Assembly: GCA_018375675.1 (NCBI GenBank) | Contig: JAHACW010000001.1 | Span: forward strand, 62,001 to 126,000 | Length of the DNA stretch: 64,000 nt | Source: Actinomyces sp. | GTDB taxonomy: Bacteria; Actinomycetota; Actinomycetes; Actinomycetales; Actinomycetaceae | Direction: 5' to 3' | Shown here: one piece after another, positions 40,774-49,432 of the stretch | Numbering within the stretch: the stretch's first letter is position 1 | How the letters are laid out: each line of letters begins with the position of its first letter | Translations under genes and position numbers: made by a program | Notes under the pieces: model-generated | What the model was told of the DNA's origin: nothing | Database searches by the model: none | The model's input: the letters and a program-made list of their open reading frames with translations, nothing else

Positions 40774-42633
40774 CTAGCTCTCGTCAATATGCTGATCATC
40801 GACGACAGGAAAAAAGCCGTATCTCCCCTCATCAGTATGCTTCGTAAAGCAAATGTCAAACGCCTCAGCACCGAGCGGATCCAACGGATCGGTGTTCTCC
40901 ATAATGATGATCTGGCCGTCAAAGTTAGCCTGAATATCACGATAGAACGCTCGAACAACGTCTTCCGGTGGCTCGCCATCGGTCTCTGTCGATTGGTCTG
41001 GTGGCCGGTAGGTGACGAGAGGCGAGTCAAGGACAACGAATCCAGGGTGTGGGAGCTGCCTGTCAAAACAGTATTGGGCGAGAGCAAGTGTGAAGGCGGC
41101 ATGAAGGATCGCTCGCACTCCCTTGCCGTGAGCAGAGCGTTGTTGCCCGCCAGAAATGATGTCAAGTTCATTTCGGTCGTAACGGACGGATTCCGCGGAC
41201 GGGTAGTGCCACTCGGCAAGACGCTTCGAAATCTCCGCTGAGAATTCGTGCACCACTGCAAGACCCAACCCTGAAACCGCTGTCGCAACCTCCAATTCAG
41301 TTTCGCAAACAATCCGCCGAATCATGTCTTCGAAAGTCTTGACTTGCTCATAGAGGCCAAGGTGCTTCTCGATCTCACTGCGCTTGGCAAGGAGTTCGTG
41401 GAGGCTCCCTTTCTCTGGGTTCATCCTCGCATCGAACTCCTCAATACGCTGCTGCAAAGACAGGGAAGCTAGACGCATCTCTTCGATCGACTTTCGAAGA
41501 GCCTCGATTCGCGCGTCCAGGCTCTCCATAGTCACTCGAAGGTCGTCCAGAAGCTCTTTGGTCTTCCGAGTCTCGGAGTGGACGGAAACAGCAAAGCTGT
41601 TCGCGGATCCGTCACATTCCAGATTGAGATGCTGACTGGATGGATCGGCACCACAAAAGACACAGGTCCCGCTTCGAAAGTACCCGAGCAGATTCCCAGC
41701 CTCTGCAATCATGTCAAGGCGTGCCAGATCATTCTCGTATTGCTTCCGCAAGAGAATGAAGCGTTCACGAAGCACCTTCGCATCTGAGTGTTCTGAACGT
41801 TGGGAGACGTCAGCAGATTGCAGTTTGCTCTGCTCCAGAAGAAGCTGACCACGCTGTTTCGTAAGGTTCCCGATCATTGCACTGTGCTTGTCGATCGTGG
41901 CGTTCAATTTGTCGAGCTGTGTCTTGAGTTCCTTCGGTTCAGCGACATTTTGGAGCTGCGACTCAAGCTGGCTGAGCATTCGCTCAATGACTGCCTGCTG
42001 AGCGCCACGCAGCTTCTTCTGTTCTTGCGCCGAGGGAACCTCAGTCAACGCGGAGTCATCCTCGCCTGAGAGGATGAGCTTGAGGACAGAAGTCTCCTTG
42101 GTCTTGTTGACGTTGTTTCCACTGAAACCGGGGGCTTCTTCGGCCTGCATTTCGGTCTCGCCAATGAGGCACAGGCGGCTCAGATCCCGGAAACTGAGCA
42201 TGTGTGTCTCATTGTGCTTGTTCTTCCGCACCCACTTCTCGTCGAGCCCAACCTGGTTGAGGAGGAACCTGGAGATGTTATTCGTTCTATCTGAATTGTG
42301 CACCGCGGCAAGCTCTTCGTCCGCAGGGGTCGTAGGTTCGACGCGGATGTTGGATCGGTACAGGGAGATGCGACCGCCACTGACCGATCGTGCGAGCGTG
42401 ATGCGTTCACCAGTGGGAAGTGCTAGGCCAAGCAGAACGCGACTGTATCCTTCCTGCTCCGGGATCTCCTTGAGTTTCTTAGCCCCTAGGACGAAGTCGA
42501 TAGCATCGACAATGAACGACTTACCCGTGTCCGAAGGACCGTGGATAACAGTGACGTGAGGGCTAAAGTCAACCGAGGCAGGGGCTTTGTTTGCGCCAGT
42601 AAAAGTCAGGTGCAGAAGCGTGAGTCTTCCCAT
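40774..42633 (-). CDS. ABC-3C system Rad50/SMC-like ATPase
   Basis: 619 residues from ATG 42633, which overlaps the upstream stop (TAATG); the longer open frame is not coding. Walker A GPSDTGKS (residues 32-39). Two helical arms (about 200-305 and 355-440) predicted as coiled coil flank a hook CVFC (C324-x2-C327). The ABC signature region is ISGGQQRSAHGKG (493-505). Walker B reads VVLDSPLVTY (533-542), with Ser where many ABC ATPases have the catalytic Glu. The architecture is that of the DNA-repair-type ABC ATPases used in three-component conflict systems. It is predicted to sense invading or aberrant DNA and license the nuclease-like partner. Lower GC than the flanks. Confidence 0.85.
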   Translation of the reverse strand: MGRLTLLHLTFTGANKAPASVDFSPHVTVIHGPSDTGKSFIVDAIDFVLGAKKLKEIPEQEGYSRVLLGLALPTGERITLARSVSGGRISLYRSNIRVEPTTPADEELAAVHNSDRTNNISRFLLNQVGLDEKWVRKNKHNETHMLSFRDLSRLCLIGETEMQAEEAPGFSGNNVNKTKETSVLKLILSGEDDSALTEVPSAQEQKKLRGAQQAVIERMLSQLESQLQNVAEPKELKTQLDKLNATIDKHSAMIGNLTKQRGQLLLEQSKLQSADVSQRSEHSDAKVLRERFILLRKQYENDLARLDMIAEAGNLLGYFRSGTCVFCGADPSSQHLNLECDGSANSFAVSVHSETRKTKELLDDLRVTMESLDARIEALRKSIEEMRLASLSLQQRIEEFDARMNPEKGSLHELLAKRSEIEKHLGLYEQVKTFEDMIRRIVCETELEVATAVSGLGLAVVHEFSAEISKRLAEWHYPSAESVRYDRNELDIISGGQQRSAHGKGVRAILHAAFTLALAQYCFDRQLPHPGFVVLDSPLVTYRPPDQSTETDGEPPEDVVRAFYRDIQANFDGQIIIMENTDPLDPLGAEAFDICFTKHTDEGRYGFFPVVDDQHIDES

Positions 42634-43112
42634 TACATACCATCTCCACTCGCATGCTGCATGACTTCGAACTCTTCTAACCAGTGCGAGGAAATCTCTC
42701 TCATCCGTTCTCGCAGGCACGCTTCGTCAACATCACCAAGTTCTTCAACAAGCCAGCGTGCACGGTACTGGAGGGCGCGCGCGTAGTCGCTTTCAAGGAG
42801 CTTCAGGAAGCTCTCCGAACTCTCGCTTGCACAGAACTCAATTCCACCATCCTCAGCTGACATCACTGCGAGGCCGGCTCGGATCATGACTTGGAGGCCC
42901 GCTTCGATATATTGTCGTTTCATTCCGAGTTCACCCACTCGTATCGGGATCGGAGGGTGGAGGCTCGCGGGGCCGTTGAGATCTGCACTGTGTAGCAGGC
43001 CATGGTCGAGGAGCACAAGACGGTTGATATCGAGATGAGCGGGAAAGGCTTCGACGAGGATCATCAGGACACGCATCCCCACTTCGATAGGGCTGTTAAG
43101 TGGATTACTCAT
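42633..43112 (-). CDS. ABC-3C system middle component (MC2-like)
   Basis: 159 residues, all-alpha and probably winged-helix. NSPIEVGMRVLMILVEAFPA at the N terminus, then INRLVLLDHGLLHSADLNGP, ASLHPPIPIRVGEL and KRQYIEAGLQVMIRAGLA match the ABC-3C middle component 2 pattern as I remember it (FNSPIExGxRxLxIL, LVxxDYxLVHSgDxxGPxSLHP). It is thought to bridge ATPase and effector. It overlaps the effector gene by eight bases and the ATPase gene by one base, so the three are made as a unit. Confidence 0.8.
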   Translation of the reverse strand: MSNPLNSPIEVGMRVLMILVEAFPAHLDINRLVLLDHGLLHSADLNGPASLHPPIPIRVGELGMKRQYIEAGLQVMIRAGLAVMSAEDGGIEFCASESSESFLKLLESDYARALQYRARWLVEELGDVDEACLRERMREISSHWLEEFEVMQHASGDGM

Positions 43113-44211
43113 TGGTGTCCACCCACGTCAGTTTGTCTGCATTAGCGAGTTGGTGGCAGATACCGTGACGATCTTTGAGAGTCGACACCGAAATGAGCGT
43201 GTGGGCGCTAAGGTCGAGCTGGCCAGACTGTGTAAGCACAGCTCGAAGTCGGTCGAGGCCACTGGGATGGTTCGCTTCTGCGGTGTCGATTACACCGGTG
43301 TAGACGTCTTTTTGGAGCAGTTCATATGTACCGTCGGGAACCGAGTCCCTCGCGTACAGGCGAAGAGCTTCGGCAGAATAGAAGGACTCTCTTTGCCTTT
43401 GGAATTGCTCCCCATAAGTGGCATGCGCAGAAAGGGAGTCGACATCAGAGCAAGACGCAGGATCCTGCTCACTATAGACATCCACGAGCTTCTTGACATA
43501 GACCGCTTCATCTGTACTAGGAGTCACCGGAGTCTCTTTGACGACAGTCCGCTCAGGGAGCGCAGTTCCGAACCTCGCAGCAAAGTATGGAGTCTCACGG
43601 TGTGTTTCGATCATCTCACGAAGTTCGAGCGACTGGAAGATCGAGAAATCGATGGATTGGGCGCACTCTCTAATAGAATTCAGCGCCTGCTTGGGATAAT
43701 GGCGGGTGGCAGCACACGATTTATTGAGATCTTCAAGGAATTTCTCCCGGAGTTCCTTAGGCCTGCTGAGTAGACGCTTCAGTGTTGAACCACACCCCTG
43801 TGGTGCGACGAACACGTATCGATCTGGACGACTATAGGAGCCCTCCACTACATAATGGAACATTTTTAGCATCTCAGGAAATACGTCCGAAAAGTTGAGT
43901 GGTCTGTTGTAATGCTTGGCCTGGAAGCAATCCCAAGCACCTTCAAGACCACTTTCGGTCTTGAAGGCAGCTACATCGATACCACAATCTCCTGAGCCAC
44001 CGAGTTGTTTGATCTGTAGATAAGAAAGTCCGGAGGCCCATTCGGTGATGAAGACTTCCCACTCATCCGGCGAATAAAAATAGACACGGTGTTCGGGACG
44101 AACAGGCTTGCCACGAAGAGCCGGAGTCGGCAAGCCTGACACTGTGGCTGCGGGAAAGTCAAGGAGCTTGGGGGCGGCACCAACTTCAGGCAGCTGAGTC
44201 ACCAGATTCAT
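43105..44211 (-). CDS. ABC-3C system effector, PD-(D/E)XK nuclease-like
   Basis: 368 residues, first gene of the module. The N-terminal half has a restriction-endonuclease-like core: helix EWEVFITEWASGL (residues 50-62), Gly-rich turn GGSGDCGIDVAAF with Asp79, then WDCFQAKHY with Gln97-x-Lys99, the D...QxK form seen in Mrr-like nucleases. The C-terminal half (about 190-368) is probably the ABC-3C-specific C-terminal domain that docks on the middle component; I see no enzymatic motif there. It is predicted to cut DNA when released by the ATPase. The actual substrate is unknown. Confidence 0.72.
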   Translation of the reverse strand: MNLVTQLPEVGAAPKLLDFPAATVSGLPTPALRGKPVRPEHRVYFYSPDEWEVFITEWASGLSYLQIKQLGGSGDCGIDVAAFKTESGLEGAWDCFQAKHYNRPLNFSDVFPEMLKMFHYVVEGSYSRPDRYVFVAPQGCGSTLKRLLSRPKELREKFLEDLNKSCAATRHYPKQALNSIRECAQSIDFSIFQSLELREMIETHRETPYFAARFGTALPERTVVKETPVTPSTDEAVYVKKLVDVYSEQDPASCSDVDSLSAHATYGEQFQRQRESFYSAEALRLYARDSVPDGTYELLQKDVYTGVIDTAEANHPSGLDRLRAVLTQSGQLDLSAHTLISVSTLKDRHGICHQLANADKLTWVDTNE

Positions 44212-44470
44212 ATGACACCTCCTTGTGTATTGCCATCACCGCTAATCGTATCCCGGGAATGTTACGAATGTGGTAGGCGGTGTGCGAAGAGCGTCAAGAT
44301 ACGCATTACCTCACTCATTATCTCATGGAGTGTGTTGATGTCCCGCGCACGCGCCAATGATCTCGAATTAGCACCAGCACACCAGGCGCTTTGCATCATC
44401 ACCCAGAGAGTTCGCCTACCAGCGCGACGACGGTCTGTTCGTCCTCCCCTACGCATGCATCGAACCCTGA
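44212..44470. other. Intergenic region upstream of the ABC-3C operon
   Basis: Divergent promoter region between the ABC-3C module and the aminotransferase gene. Only the parS site at 44471 is recognisable. The segment near 44290-44400 is AT-richer, in line with the module being acquired. Confidence 0.4.
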
Positions 44471-44486
44471 TGTTTCACGTGAAACA
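44471..44486. promoter_or_regulatory. parS: parS site 2 (ParB-binding)
   Basis: Perfect TGTTTCACGTGAAACA, 98 bases upstream of the aminotransferase start and next to the right boundary of the ABC-3C module. Confidence 0.93.
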
Positions 44487-44583
44487 TCTGCCCAACCACC
44501 GGCCCCGTTACCCCGTATGGCCAGGAAAGTGGCACACTTGACCTATACGGTTCTATGTAACTTCATGCAAAGGATGGCATGCC

Positions 44584-45912
44584 TTGACTCAGCCTTCGAC
44601 CAACGGCGGCACCCCGGCCTCGTCCGGGCGCACGCCCGCGCAGGGAAACCGCCTCGACCCCTGGTACGACGTCTACGCGGACCGCGCACACAACCTGCGC
44701 GCATCCGAGATTCGAGCTCTGTTCTCGGTCGTGTCGCGCCCCGAGGTCGTCTCCCTCGCAGGCGGCATGCCGAACCTGAAGGACCTGCCCCTCGATAGGC
44801 TCGCGGCGTCCGCGGAGAAGCTCATCCGCAACCACGGCGCGCAGGCCATGCAGTACGGCAGCGGCCAGGGGTGGGAGGTGCTGCGCGAGCGCATCACCGA
44901 GGTCATGGCATATGACGGCATCGTCGGCGCTGACCCGGATGACGTCGTGGTCACGACGGGCAGCCAGCAGGCACTCGACCTCGTCACCGAGCTCTTCGTG
45001 AACCCCGGCGACGTCATCCTCGCCGAGGCCCCCTCTTACGTGGGCGCGCTGGGCGTGTTCCGCGCGCGCCAGGCGGACATCGTGCACGTTCCCATGGATG
45101 AGAACGGCATCATTCCCGAGGCCCTGGTGGAGACGATCCGCGACGTGCGCGCCTCGGGCCGCACGATCAAGTTCATCTACATCATCCCGAACTACCACAA
45201 CCCCGCCGGCGTGACGCTGTCCGCCGAACGTCGACCGATCATCGCCGAGATCTGCCTGCGCGAGCACGTCTTGATCGTCGAGGACAACCCCTACAGTCTG
45301 CTCGGCTTCCACAACGATCCCCTGCCGGCCATCGCCTCGTACAGCCCCGAGGGCGTCGTCTACCTGGGTTCCTTCTCGAAGATGTTTGCTCCCGGCTTCC
45401 GCATCGGCTGGGCGTACGCGCCGCACGCGATCCGCGCCAAGCTGGTCCTGGCCCTCGAGTCCGCGATCCTGTGCCCGTCGATGGTGGGCCAGATGGCGAT
45501 CGCCGATTACCTGAGCAACTACGACTGGTACGGCCAGGTGAAGTCCTTCCGCTCGATGTACGCGGAGCGCTGCCGCGCGATGCTGACCTCGCTCGAGGAG
45601 TACATGCCGTCGTGCACGTGGACCGTGCCGGACGGCGGCTTCTACACGTGGGTGACGCTGCCCGAGGGCCTCGACGCGAAGGCCATGCTGCCGCGTGCCG
45701 TGCGCGCCCAGGTCGCGTACGTGTCGGGCACGGCGTTCTTCTACGACGGCTCGGGTTCCAACCACATGCGCCTGTCCTTCTGCTACCCCACTCCCGAGGA
45801 GATCCGCGAGGGCGTGCGCCGCCTTTCGACGGTCGTCAACGCGGAGAAGGAAATCGTCGACATGTTCGGTACGGCTTCGGGCAACGAGGCCGGGGCCGGG
45901 GCCGACCGCTAA
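44584..45912 (+). CDS. PLP-dependent aminotransferase (class I, LysN/MocR-C-like)
   Basis: 442 residues; the likely start is a TTG at 44584 preceded by AAAGGA. Fold-type I aminotransferase: SLAGGMPNLKDLP, GSGQGWEVLRERI, TTGSQQALDL, IIPNYHNPAGVTLS, VEDNPYSLLGF and the PLP lysine in GSFSKMFAPGFRIGW. This is the pattern of 2-aminoadipate or branched-chain/aromatic aminotransferases related to the C-terminal half of MocR regulators, but no HTH domain is present. The amino acid substrate cannot be fixed. It is followed 23 bases later by the Ddl-like ligase gene, so the two are probably cotranscribed. Confidence 0.85.
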   Translation: MTQPSTNGGTPASSGRTPAQGNRLDPWYDVYADRAHNLRASEIRALFSVVSRPEVVSLAGGMPNLKDLPLDRLAASAEKLIRNHGAQAMQYGSGQGWEVLRERITEVMAYDGIVGADPDDVVVTTGSQQALDLVTELFVNPGDVILAEAPSYVGALGVFRARQADIVHVPMDENGIIPEALVETIRDVRASGRTIKFIYIIPNYHNPAGVTLSAERRPIIAEICLREHVLIVEDNPYSLLGFHNDPLPAIASYSPEGVVYLGSFSKMFAPGFRIGWAYAPHAIRAKLVLALESAILCPSMVGQMAIADYLSNYDWYGQVKSFRSMYAERCRAMLTSLEEYMPSCTWTVPDGGFYTWVTLPEGLDAKAMLPRAVRAQVAYVSGTAFFYDGSGSNHMRLSFCYPTPEEIREGVRRLSTVVNAEKEIVDMFGTASGNEAGAGADR

Positions 45913-45935
45913 GAATTACCTGAGGAGACACCCCC

Positions 45936-46964
45936 ATGGCTACCAAAGTTCTGATCATTTCCGGCGGTCTGACGCACGAGCGTGATGTGTCGGTTCGTTC
46001 GGGCCGTCGCGTCGCGAACATCCTGACGCAGTTAGGCTACGAGGTGCGTATTTCCGACGTGGATGCGTCTCTTGCCGAGGCTATTGAGTCCTTCTCCCCC
46101 GATGTCGTGTGGCCGCTTGTGCACGGCTCGATCGGCGAGGACGGCTCCCTGCAGTCCTTCCTGGAGTCGGTGGGGATCCCCTTCGTGGGCTCTTCATCGG
46201 TGCAGGCCATGCTCGCCTCGAACAAGCCCACGGCGAAGGCTCTGCTGGGCTCTGCGGGTATTGCGACGCCCGGCTGGGTGACCCTCCCCCAGGCGATTTT
46301 CCGCCAGCTGGGAGCTTCTCACGTGCTGTCTGCGCTCGAGGGTTCGGTGTCCTTCCCCGTCGTCATCAAGCCGACGGATGGCGGTTCTGCTCTCGGTATT
46401 TCCACCGCCCAGGACGCCAAGGCACTGCGCCGCGCGATGGTGGATGCGTTCGCCTACGGTCAGCGCCTGATGGTCGAGCAGCGCATCAACGGCCGCGACG
46501 TGGCCGTTTCCGTGGTCGATCTGTGGGATGGCCCCGTGGCCCTGCCCCCGGTCGAGGTATCCACGGATCGTGGCCGCTACGACTACGACGCCCGCTACAC
46601 GACCGACGAGACGGAGTACTTCGTTCCGGCCCGCCTTTCCGATGAGCTTCTCGCGGACCTGCAGGCCGCGGCCGTCGAGGCCCACACGACGCTGGGCCTG
46701 CGCGACCTGTCTCGCATGGATTTCGTGGTCGACGACGAGGGCACCTGCTGGTTCATCGACGCGAATGTCGCGCCCGGCATGACGGACACGTCGCTTCTCC
46801 CCCAGGCCGCTGACGCGCTCGAGGACTCCTCTTTCGCTCAGCTGTGCGCCGATATTGTTGACTTCGTGGCCGGTGGCCGCGACGTCCACGGCGTCGACTA
46901 CGTGATTGACGATGAGGGAGTCGGCTTTATCGTCTCCGAAGACGCCGAGGCGACTGCGGAGTAA
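45936..46964 (+). CDS. D-alanine--D-alanine ligase-like ATP-grasp protein
   Basis: 342 residues, ATG with GAGGAGA upstream. Ddl-type ATP-grasp: ISGGLTHERDVSVRSG near the N terminus, LVHGSIGEDGSLQSFLE (substrate Glu/Gly loop), VIKPTDGGSALGIS (ATP loop), DARYT and RMDFVVDDEGTCWFID, ANVAPGMTDTSLLPQ. In Ddl the metal residues read E-x-N; here they are D-A-N, a conservative change. The product would be the D-Ala-D-Ala dipeptide of peptidoglycan. Whether it is the main housekeeping Ddl or a paralogue cannot be told from this window. Confidence 0.8.
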   Translation: MATKVLIISGGLTHERDVSVRSGRRVANILTQLGYEVRISDVDASLAEAIESFSPDVVWPLVHGSIGEDGSLQSFLESVGIPFVGSSSVQAMLASNKPTAKALLGSAGIATPGWVTLPQAIFRQLGASHVLSALEGSVSFPVVIKPTDGGSALGISTAQDAKALRRAMVDAFAYGQRLMVEQRINGRDVAVSVVDLWDGPVALPPVEVSTDRGRYDYDARYTTDETEYFVPARLSDELLADLQAAAVEAHTTLGLRDLSRMDFVVDDEGTCWFIDANVAPGMTDTSLLPQAADALEDSSFAQLCADIVDFVAGGRDVHGVDYVIDDEGVGFIVSEDAEATAE

Positions 46965-46981
46965 TCGCTCGTTCAACGCAC

Positions 46982-47016
46982 TGTGGGCCCGGGAGGACGA
47001 TCCTCCCGGGCCCACA
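46982..47016. terminator. Stem-loop between ddl-like and HAD genes
   Basis: A perfect 16-bp stem (46982-46997 with 47001-47016) with loop CGA, ending at the base before a parS site. Confidence 0.75.
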
Positions 47017-47032
47017 TGTTTCACGTGAAACA
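47017..47032. promoter_or_regulatory. parS: parS site 3 (ParB-binding)
   Basis: Perfect TGTTTCACGTGAAACA, directly abutting the terminator stem at 46982-47016, as parS site 1 also nearly does. Confidence 0.93.
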
Positions 47033-47199
47033 CTGTCTAACGATCATGCGCGCATTTCGGTTCACGACAGCTGGCTGCAATCGATGGGTCGCGTGACACA
47101 GTCACATCAACAAATCAGAGCGAAAATTTCGTTCTCTGTATGGCTCTGTGTCGATTTAGCGATTCCGAGTGCAACCTCGTTTCGCCGATACAGAGCCTC

Positions 47200-47829
47200 T
47201 CAGAAAAGCACTCCAAGCTCTTTCAAACGCGTTTCGGCGTCCTCGGCGCCCTTCCAGACGATGCCCTTCACGCCAAGGAGCTCGGCGGCCCGAACATTCT
47301 CGCGGCGGTCGTCGATAAAGACGACATCCTGATGCGGCACGTCGAGACGGACAAGCACGTCACGGTAGATGCCACGCGACGGCTTGCAGATCCCGTAGTC
47401 GCACGAGAAGGCGAAGAAGTCGAAGAGGCTTCCCCACTCCGAGCGACGAATGGCCTTGGCAATGGGATACGGCGCGTTGGAAAGAATGCCGACGCGTACT
47501 GCCTGTCGGCGGAGCCGCCGCACGAGATCGAGAGTTTCTGCGTTTGCCGTCGCCATGCGTGACGCATCAAGCGCAACAAGCTCCTTCAGAAGGGCGCCGG
47601 ACGGCTCGGGCTGACCGCAATCTCCGGCGATACGGTCCCAAAATTCGCGATCGGACATTCCCGCGTCATACTCACCACGATGGGTCCACATCGCCTGGTC
47701 AACGAGCGTCGTGAGACCTCGGGAGCCGTCACCGAACAACTCGGCGATAGCATGCGGGTCTGGGTGAGCGTCCACGAGGACGCCACCGACATCGAAAAGC
47801 ACGGTGCGCGAACTGCCTTGGGCGTTCAT
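47200..47829 (-). CDS. HAD-superfamily hydrolase (IA-type phosphatase)
   Basis: 209 residues. Motif I FDVGGVLVDAHPD (nucleophile Asp; the +2 position is Gly, as in the YihX-like branch that reads DxGxV). A helical cap follows (residues about 20-85), then motif II GILSNAP, motif III Lys in YGICKPSRGIY, and motif IV VVFIDDRRENV. It is a cytosolic phosphatase for a small phosphorylated metabolite; sugar phosphates or FMN are typical of the branch. It is monocistronic, convergent with the ddl-like gene and upstream in orientation of parB. Confidence 0.85.
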   Translation of the reverse strand: MNAQGSSRTVLFDVGGVLVDAHPDPHAIAELFGDGSRGLTTLVDQAMWTHRGEYDAGMSDREFWDRIAGDCGQPEPSGALLKELVALDASRMATANAETLDLVRRLRRQAVRVGILSNAPYPIAKAIRRSEWGSLFDFFAFSCDYGICKPSRGIYRDVLVRLDVPHQDVVFIDDRRENVRAAELLGVKGIVWKGAEDAETRLKELGVLF

Positions 47830-47975
47830 GCCTTTCGCTCCTTCTAGTACTGCGAGGGCCCAACTGTGGACCCTTTAGAGGTAGTTTAAGCGTTAATTCA
47901 ATCGAAGATTAGCTCAGAAAATGTCGCGTAGAGAACATACTGCGCGTGATCTGCGAAAAGAACTATGAAGTTAGA

Positions 47976-49262
47976 TCAGTGGAGAATTAGGTCTGCAATC
48001 CGCTGAAGATCCTCGGATCCTGCGAATTCGATGACGATCCGACCCTTCTTACGTCCCTCGGTGATGGTCACGCGCGTATCGTACACGTCGGACAGCGCCG
48101 ACACGACACTCTCCCCCAGCTGCGACAGCGGGCGCTGCTGGCGTGCGCGCGGACGCGGAGTTGCCTTCGCCTTGCCGAGGCGAACGATCTCTTCAGTGGT
48201 GCGCACGGAGAGACCCTCGGCGACGATGCGCTCGGCCAGTCGTTCCATTTCCTCGGGTGTCGACAGAGACAGCAGCGCACGGGCGTGGCCGGCGGTGATG
48301 ACCTGAGCGGCAACCTTCTTCTGAACGGACGGCGGGAGTTTCAGGAGACGCAGGGTATTAGCAATCTGCGGGCGCGAGCGGGCGATTCGCTTGGCAAGCT
48401 CTTCCTGAGTCGCCCCGAAATCCGCCATGAGCTGCTGATATGCACTCGCTTCTTCCAGCGGGTTGAGCTGGGCCCGGTGGAGGTTTTCCAGGAGCGCGTC
48501 GCGGAGCAGATCCCCGTCTTCGGTCTCCCGGATGATTGCTGGAATCGTGGTTTCGCCAGCGAGCTCGGAGGCACGCAGGCGGCGCTCACCCATGATCAGT
48601 TCGTAGCGCGCTTCGGGCTTTTCGGCAAGGAACTCGGTGAGTTTCTCCGAGCGAGCCTTCGCGGGAATGCTACGAACGACGACGGGCTGGAGGACGCCGA
48701 CCTCCTTAATCGAGGCCGACAGTTCCTTCAGATCGTCCTCATCAAAGACCTCTCGAGGCTGCTTCGTGTTGGGAACGATCTGATCGATCGCAATTTCGGC
48801 GAAGGATGCACCGGGAACCGGAAGAAGCTCGTGATCGACGGATGTTTCACGTGAAACATTCTGTTCGTCGCGCTTATCTGCTTCGTTCGCGGCAGAGCCT
48901 GTTGCGGGCACACGAGCGGCCTTCTGGCGGGAATCTGAGCCATTGATTCCGCCGCCAAGGGCGCTGCGAGAGCTAGCGCCGCGCCTGCCACCGGCCGCCT
49001 CAACGGACGGCATCGACGGACGCTTCTTCTTCGACGGGGCTGTGCCACGCTTGGGCTGCAGAAGTTCCTTCGCAGAACCTCCACGCTTGCCGGCGGAGCT
49101 GCCTTCGGGGAAAAACACGTCTAGGGGACGAGAGGGCGCGGAGGGTGCGTTTTGCGGCGTCTGCTCACTAGCCTGAGGAATGAGAGCGCCAAGACCACGG
49201 CCGAGGCCGGTGTGCTTGCGAGCGCCCTTACGGCCCTCAGACTTCGGTGCTGCATCCGCCAT
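47976..49262 (-). CDS. parB: Chromosome partitioning protein ParB
   Basis: 428 residues, long for ParB (usually 280-330) because of an N-terminal low-complexity, basic and Ser/Ala-rich extension of about 150 residues. The N domain follows: IAIDQIVPNTKQPREVFDED, GVLQPVVVR and the CTP-binding GERRLRASE box. The central HTH contains LNPLEEASAYQQLM, FGATQEELAKRIARSRPQIA and NTLRLLKLP. A C-terminal dimerisation domain closes it. ParB loads onto parS as a CTP-dependent clamp and drives origin segregation with ParA. One parS site lies inside this gene and two in its promoter region, which may autoregulate expression. Confidence 0.95.
   Translation of the reverse strand: MADAAPKSEGRKGARKHTGLGRGLGALIPQASEQTPQNAPSAPSRPLDVFFPEGSSAGKRGGSAKELLQPKRGTAPSKKKRPSMPSVEAAGGRRGASSRSALGGGINGSDSRQKAARVPATGSAANEADKRDEQNVSRETSVDHELLPVPGASFAEIAIDQIVPNTKQPREVFDEDDLKELSASIKEVGVLQPVVVRSIPAKARSEKLTEFLAEKPEARYELIMGERRLRASELAGETTIPAIIRETEDGDLLRDALLENLHRAQLNPLEEASAYQQLMADFGATQEELAKRIARSRPQIANTLRLLKLPPSVQKKVAAQVITAGHARALLSLSTPEEMERLAERIVAEGLSVRTTEEIVRLGKAKATPRPRARQQRPLSQLGESVVSALSDVYDTRVTITEGRKKGRIVIEFAGSEDLQRIADLILH
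48843..48858. promoter_or_regulatory. parS: parS site 4, inside parB
   Basis: Perfect TGTTTCACGTGAAACA within the parB reading frame, encoding NVSRET in the basic N-terminal extension. Confidence 0.93.
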
Positions 49263-49292
49263 TGCAATACTCCTTCAATTGCGTCGGTTCAT

Positions 49293-49308
49293 TGTTTCAC
49301 GTGAAACA
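49293..49308. promoter_or_regulatory. parS: parS site 5, between parB and parA
   Basis: Perfect TGTTTCACGTGAAACA, 31 bases upstream of the parB start on the minus strand. Confidence 0.93.
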
Positions 49309-49415
49309 ATGGCATGCGCTCAGCTAGTAAGCGTCGTTGATCACTTTGTTGCACCAATGCTCACGCACGGTGACTAATACGTGCCGATCTGCGGAAACAT
49401 GCGGAAAACTCCGAA

Positions 49416-49431
49416 TGTTTCACGTGAAACA
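49416..49431. promoter_or_regulatory. parS: parS site 6, at the end of parA
   Basis: Perfect TGTTTCACGTGAAACA starting one base beyond the parA stop codon and 107 bases from site 5. Confidence 0.93.
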
Positions 49432-49432
49432 A

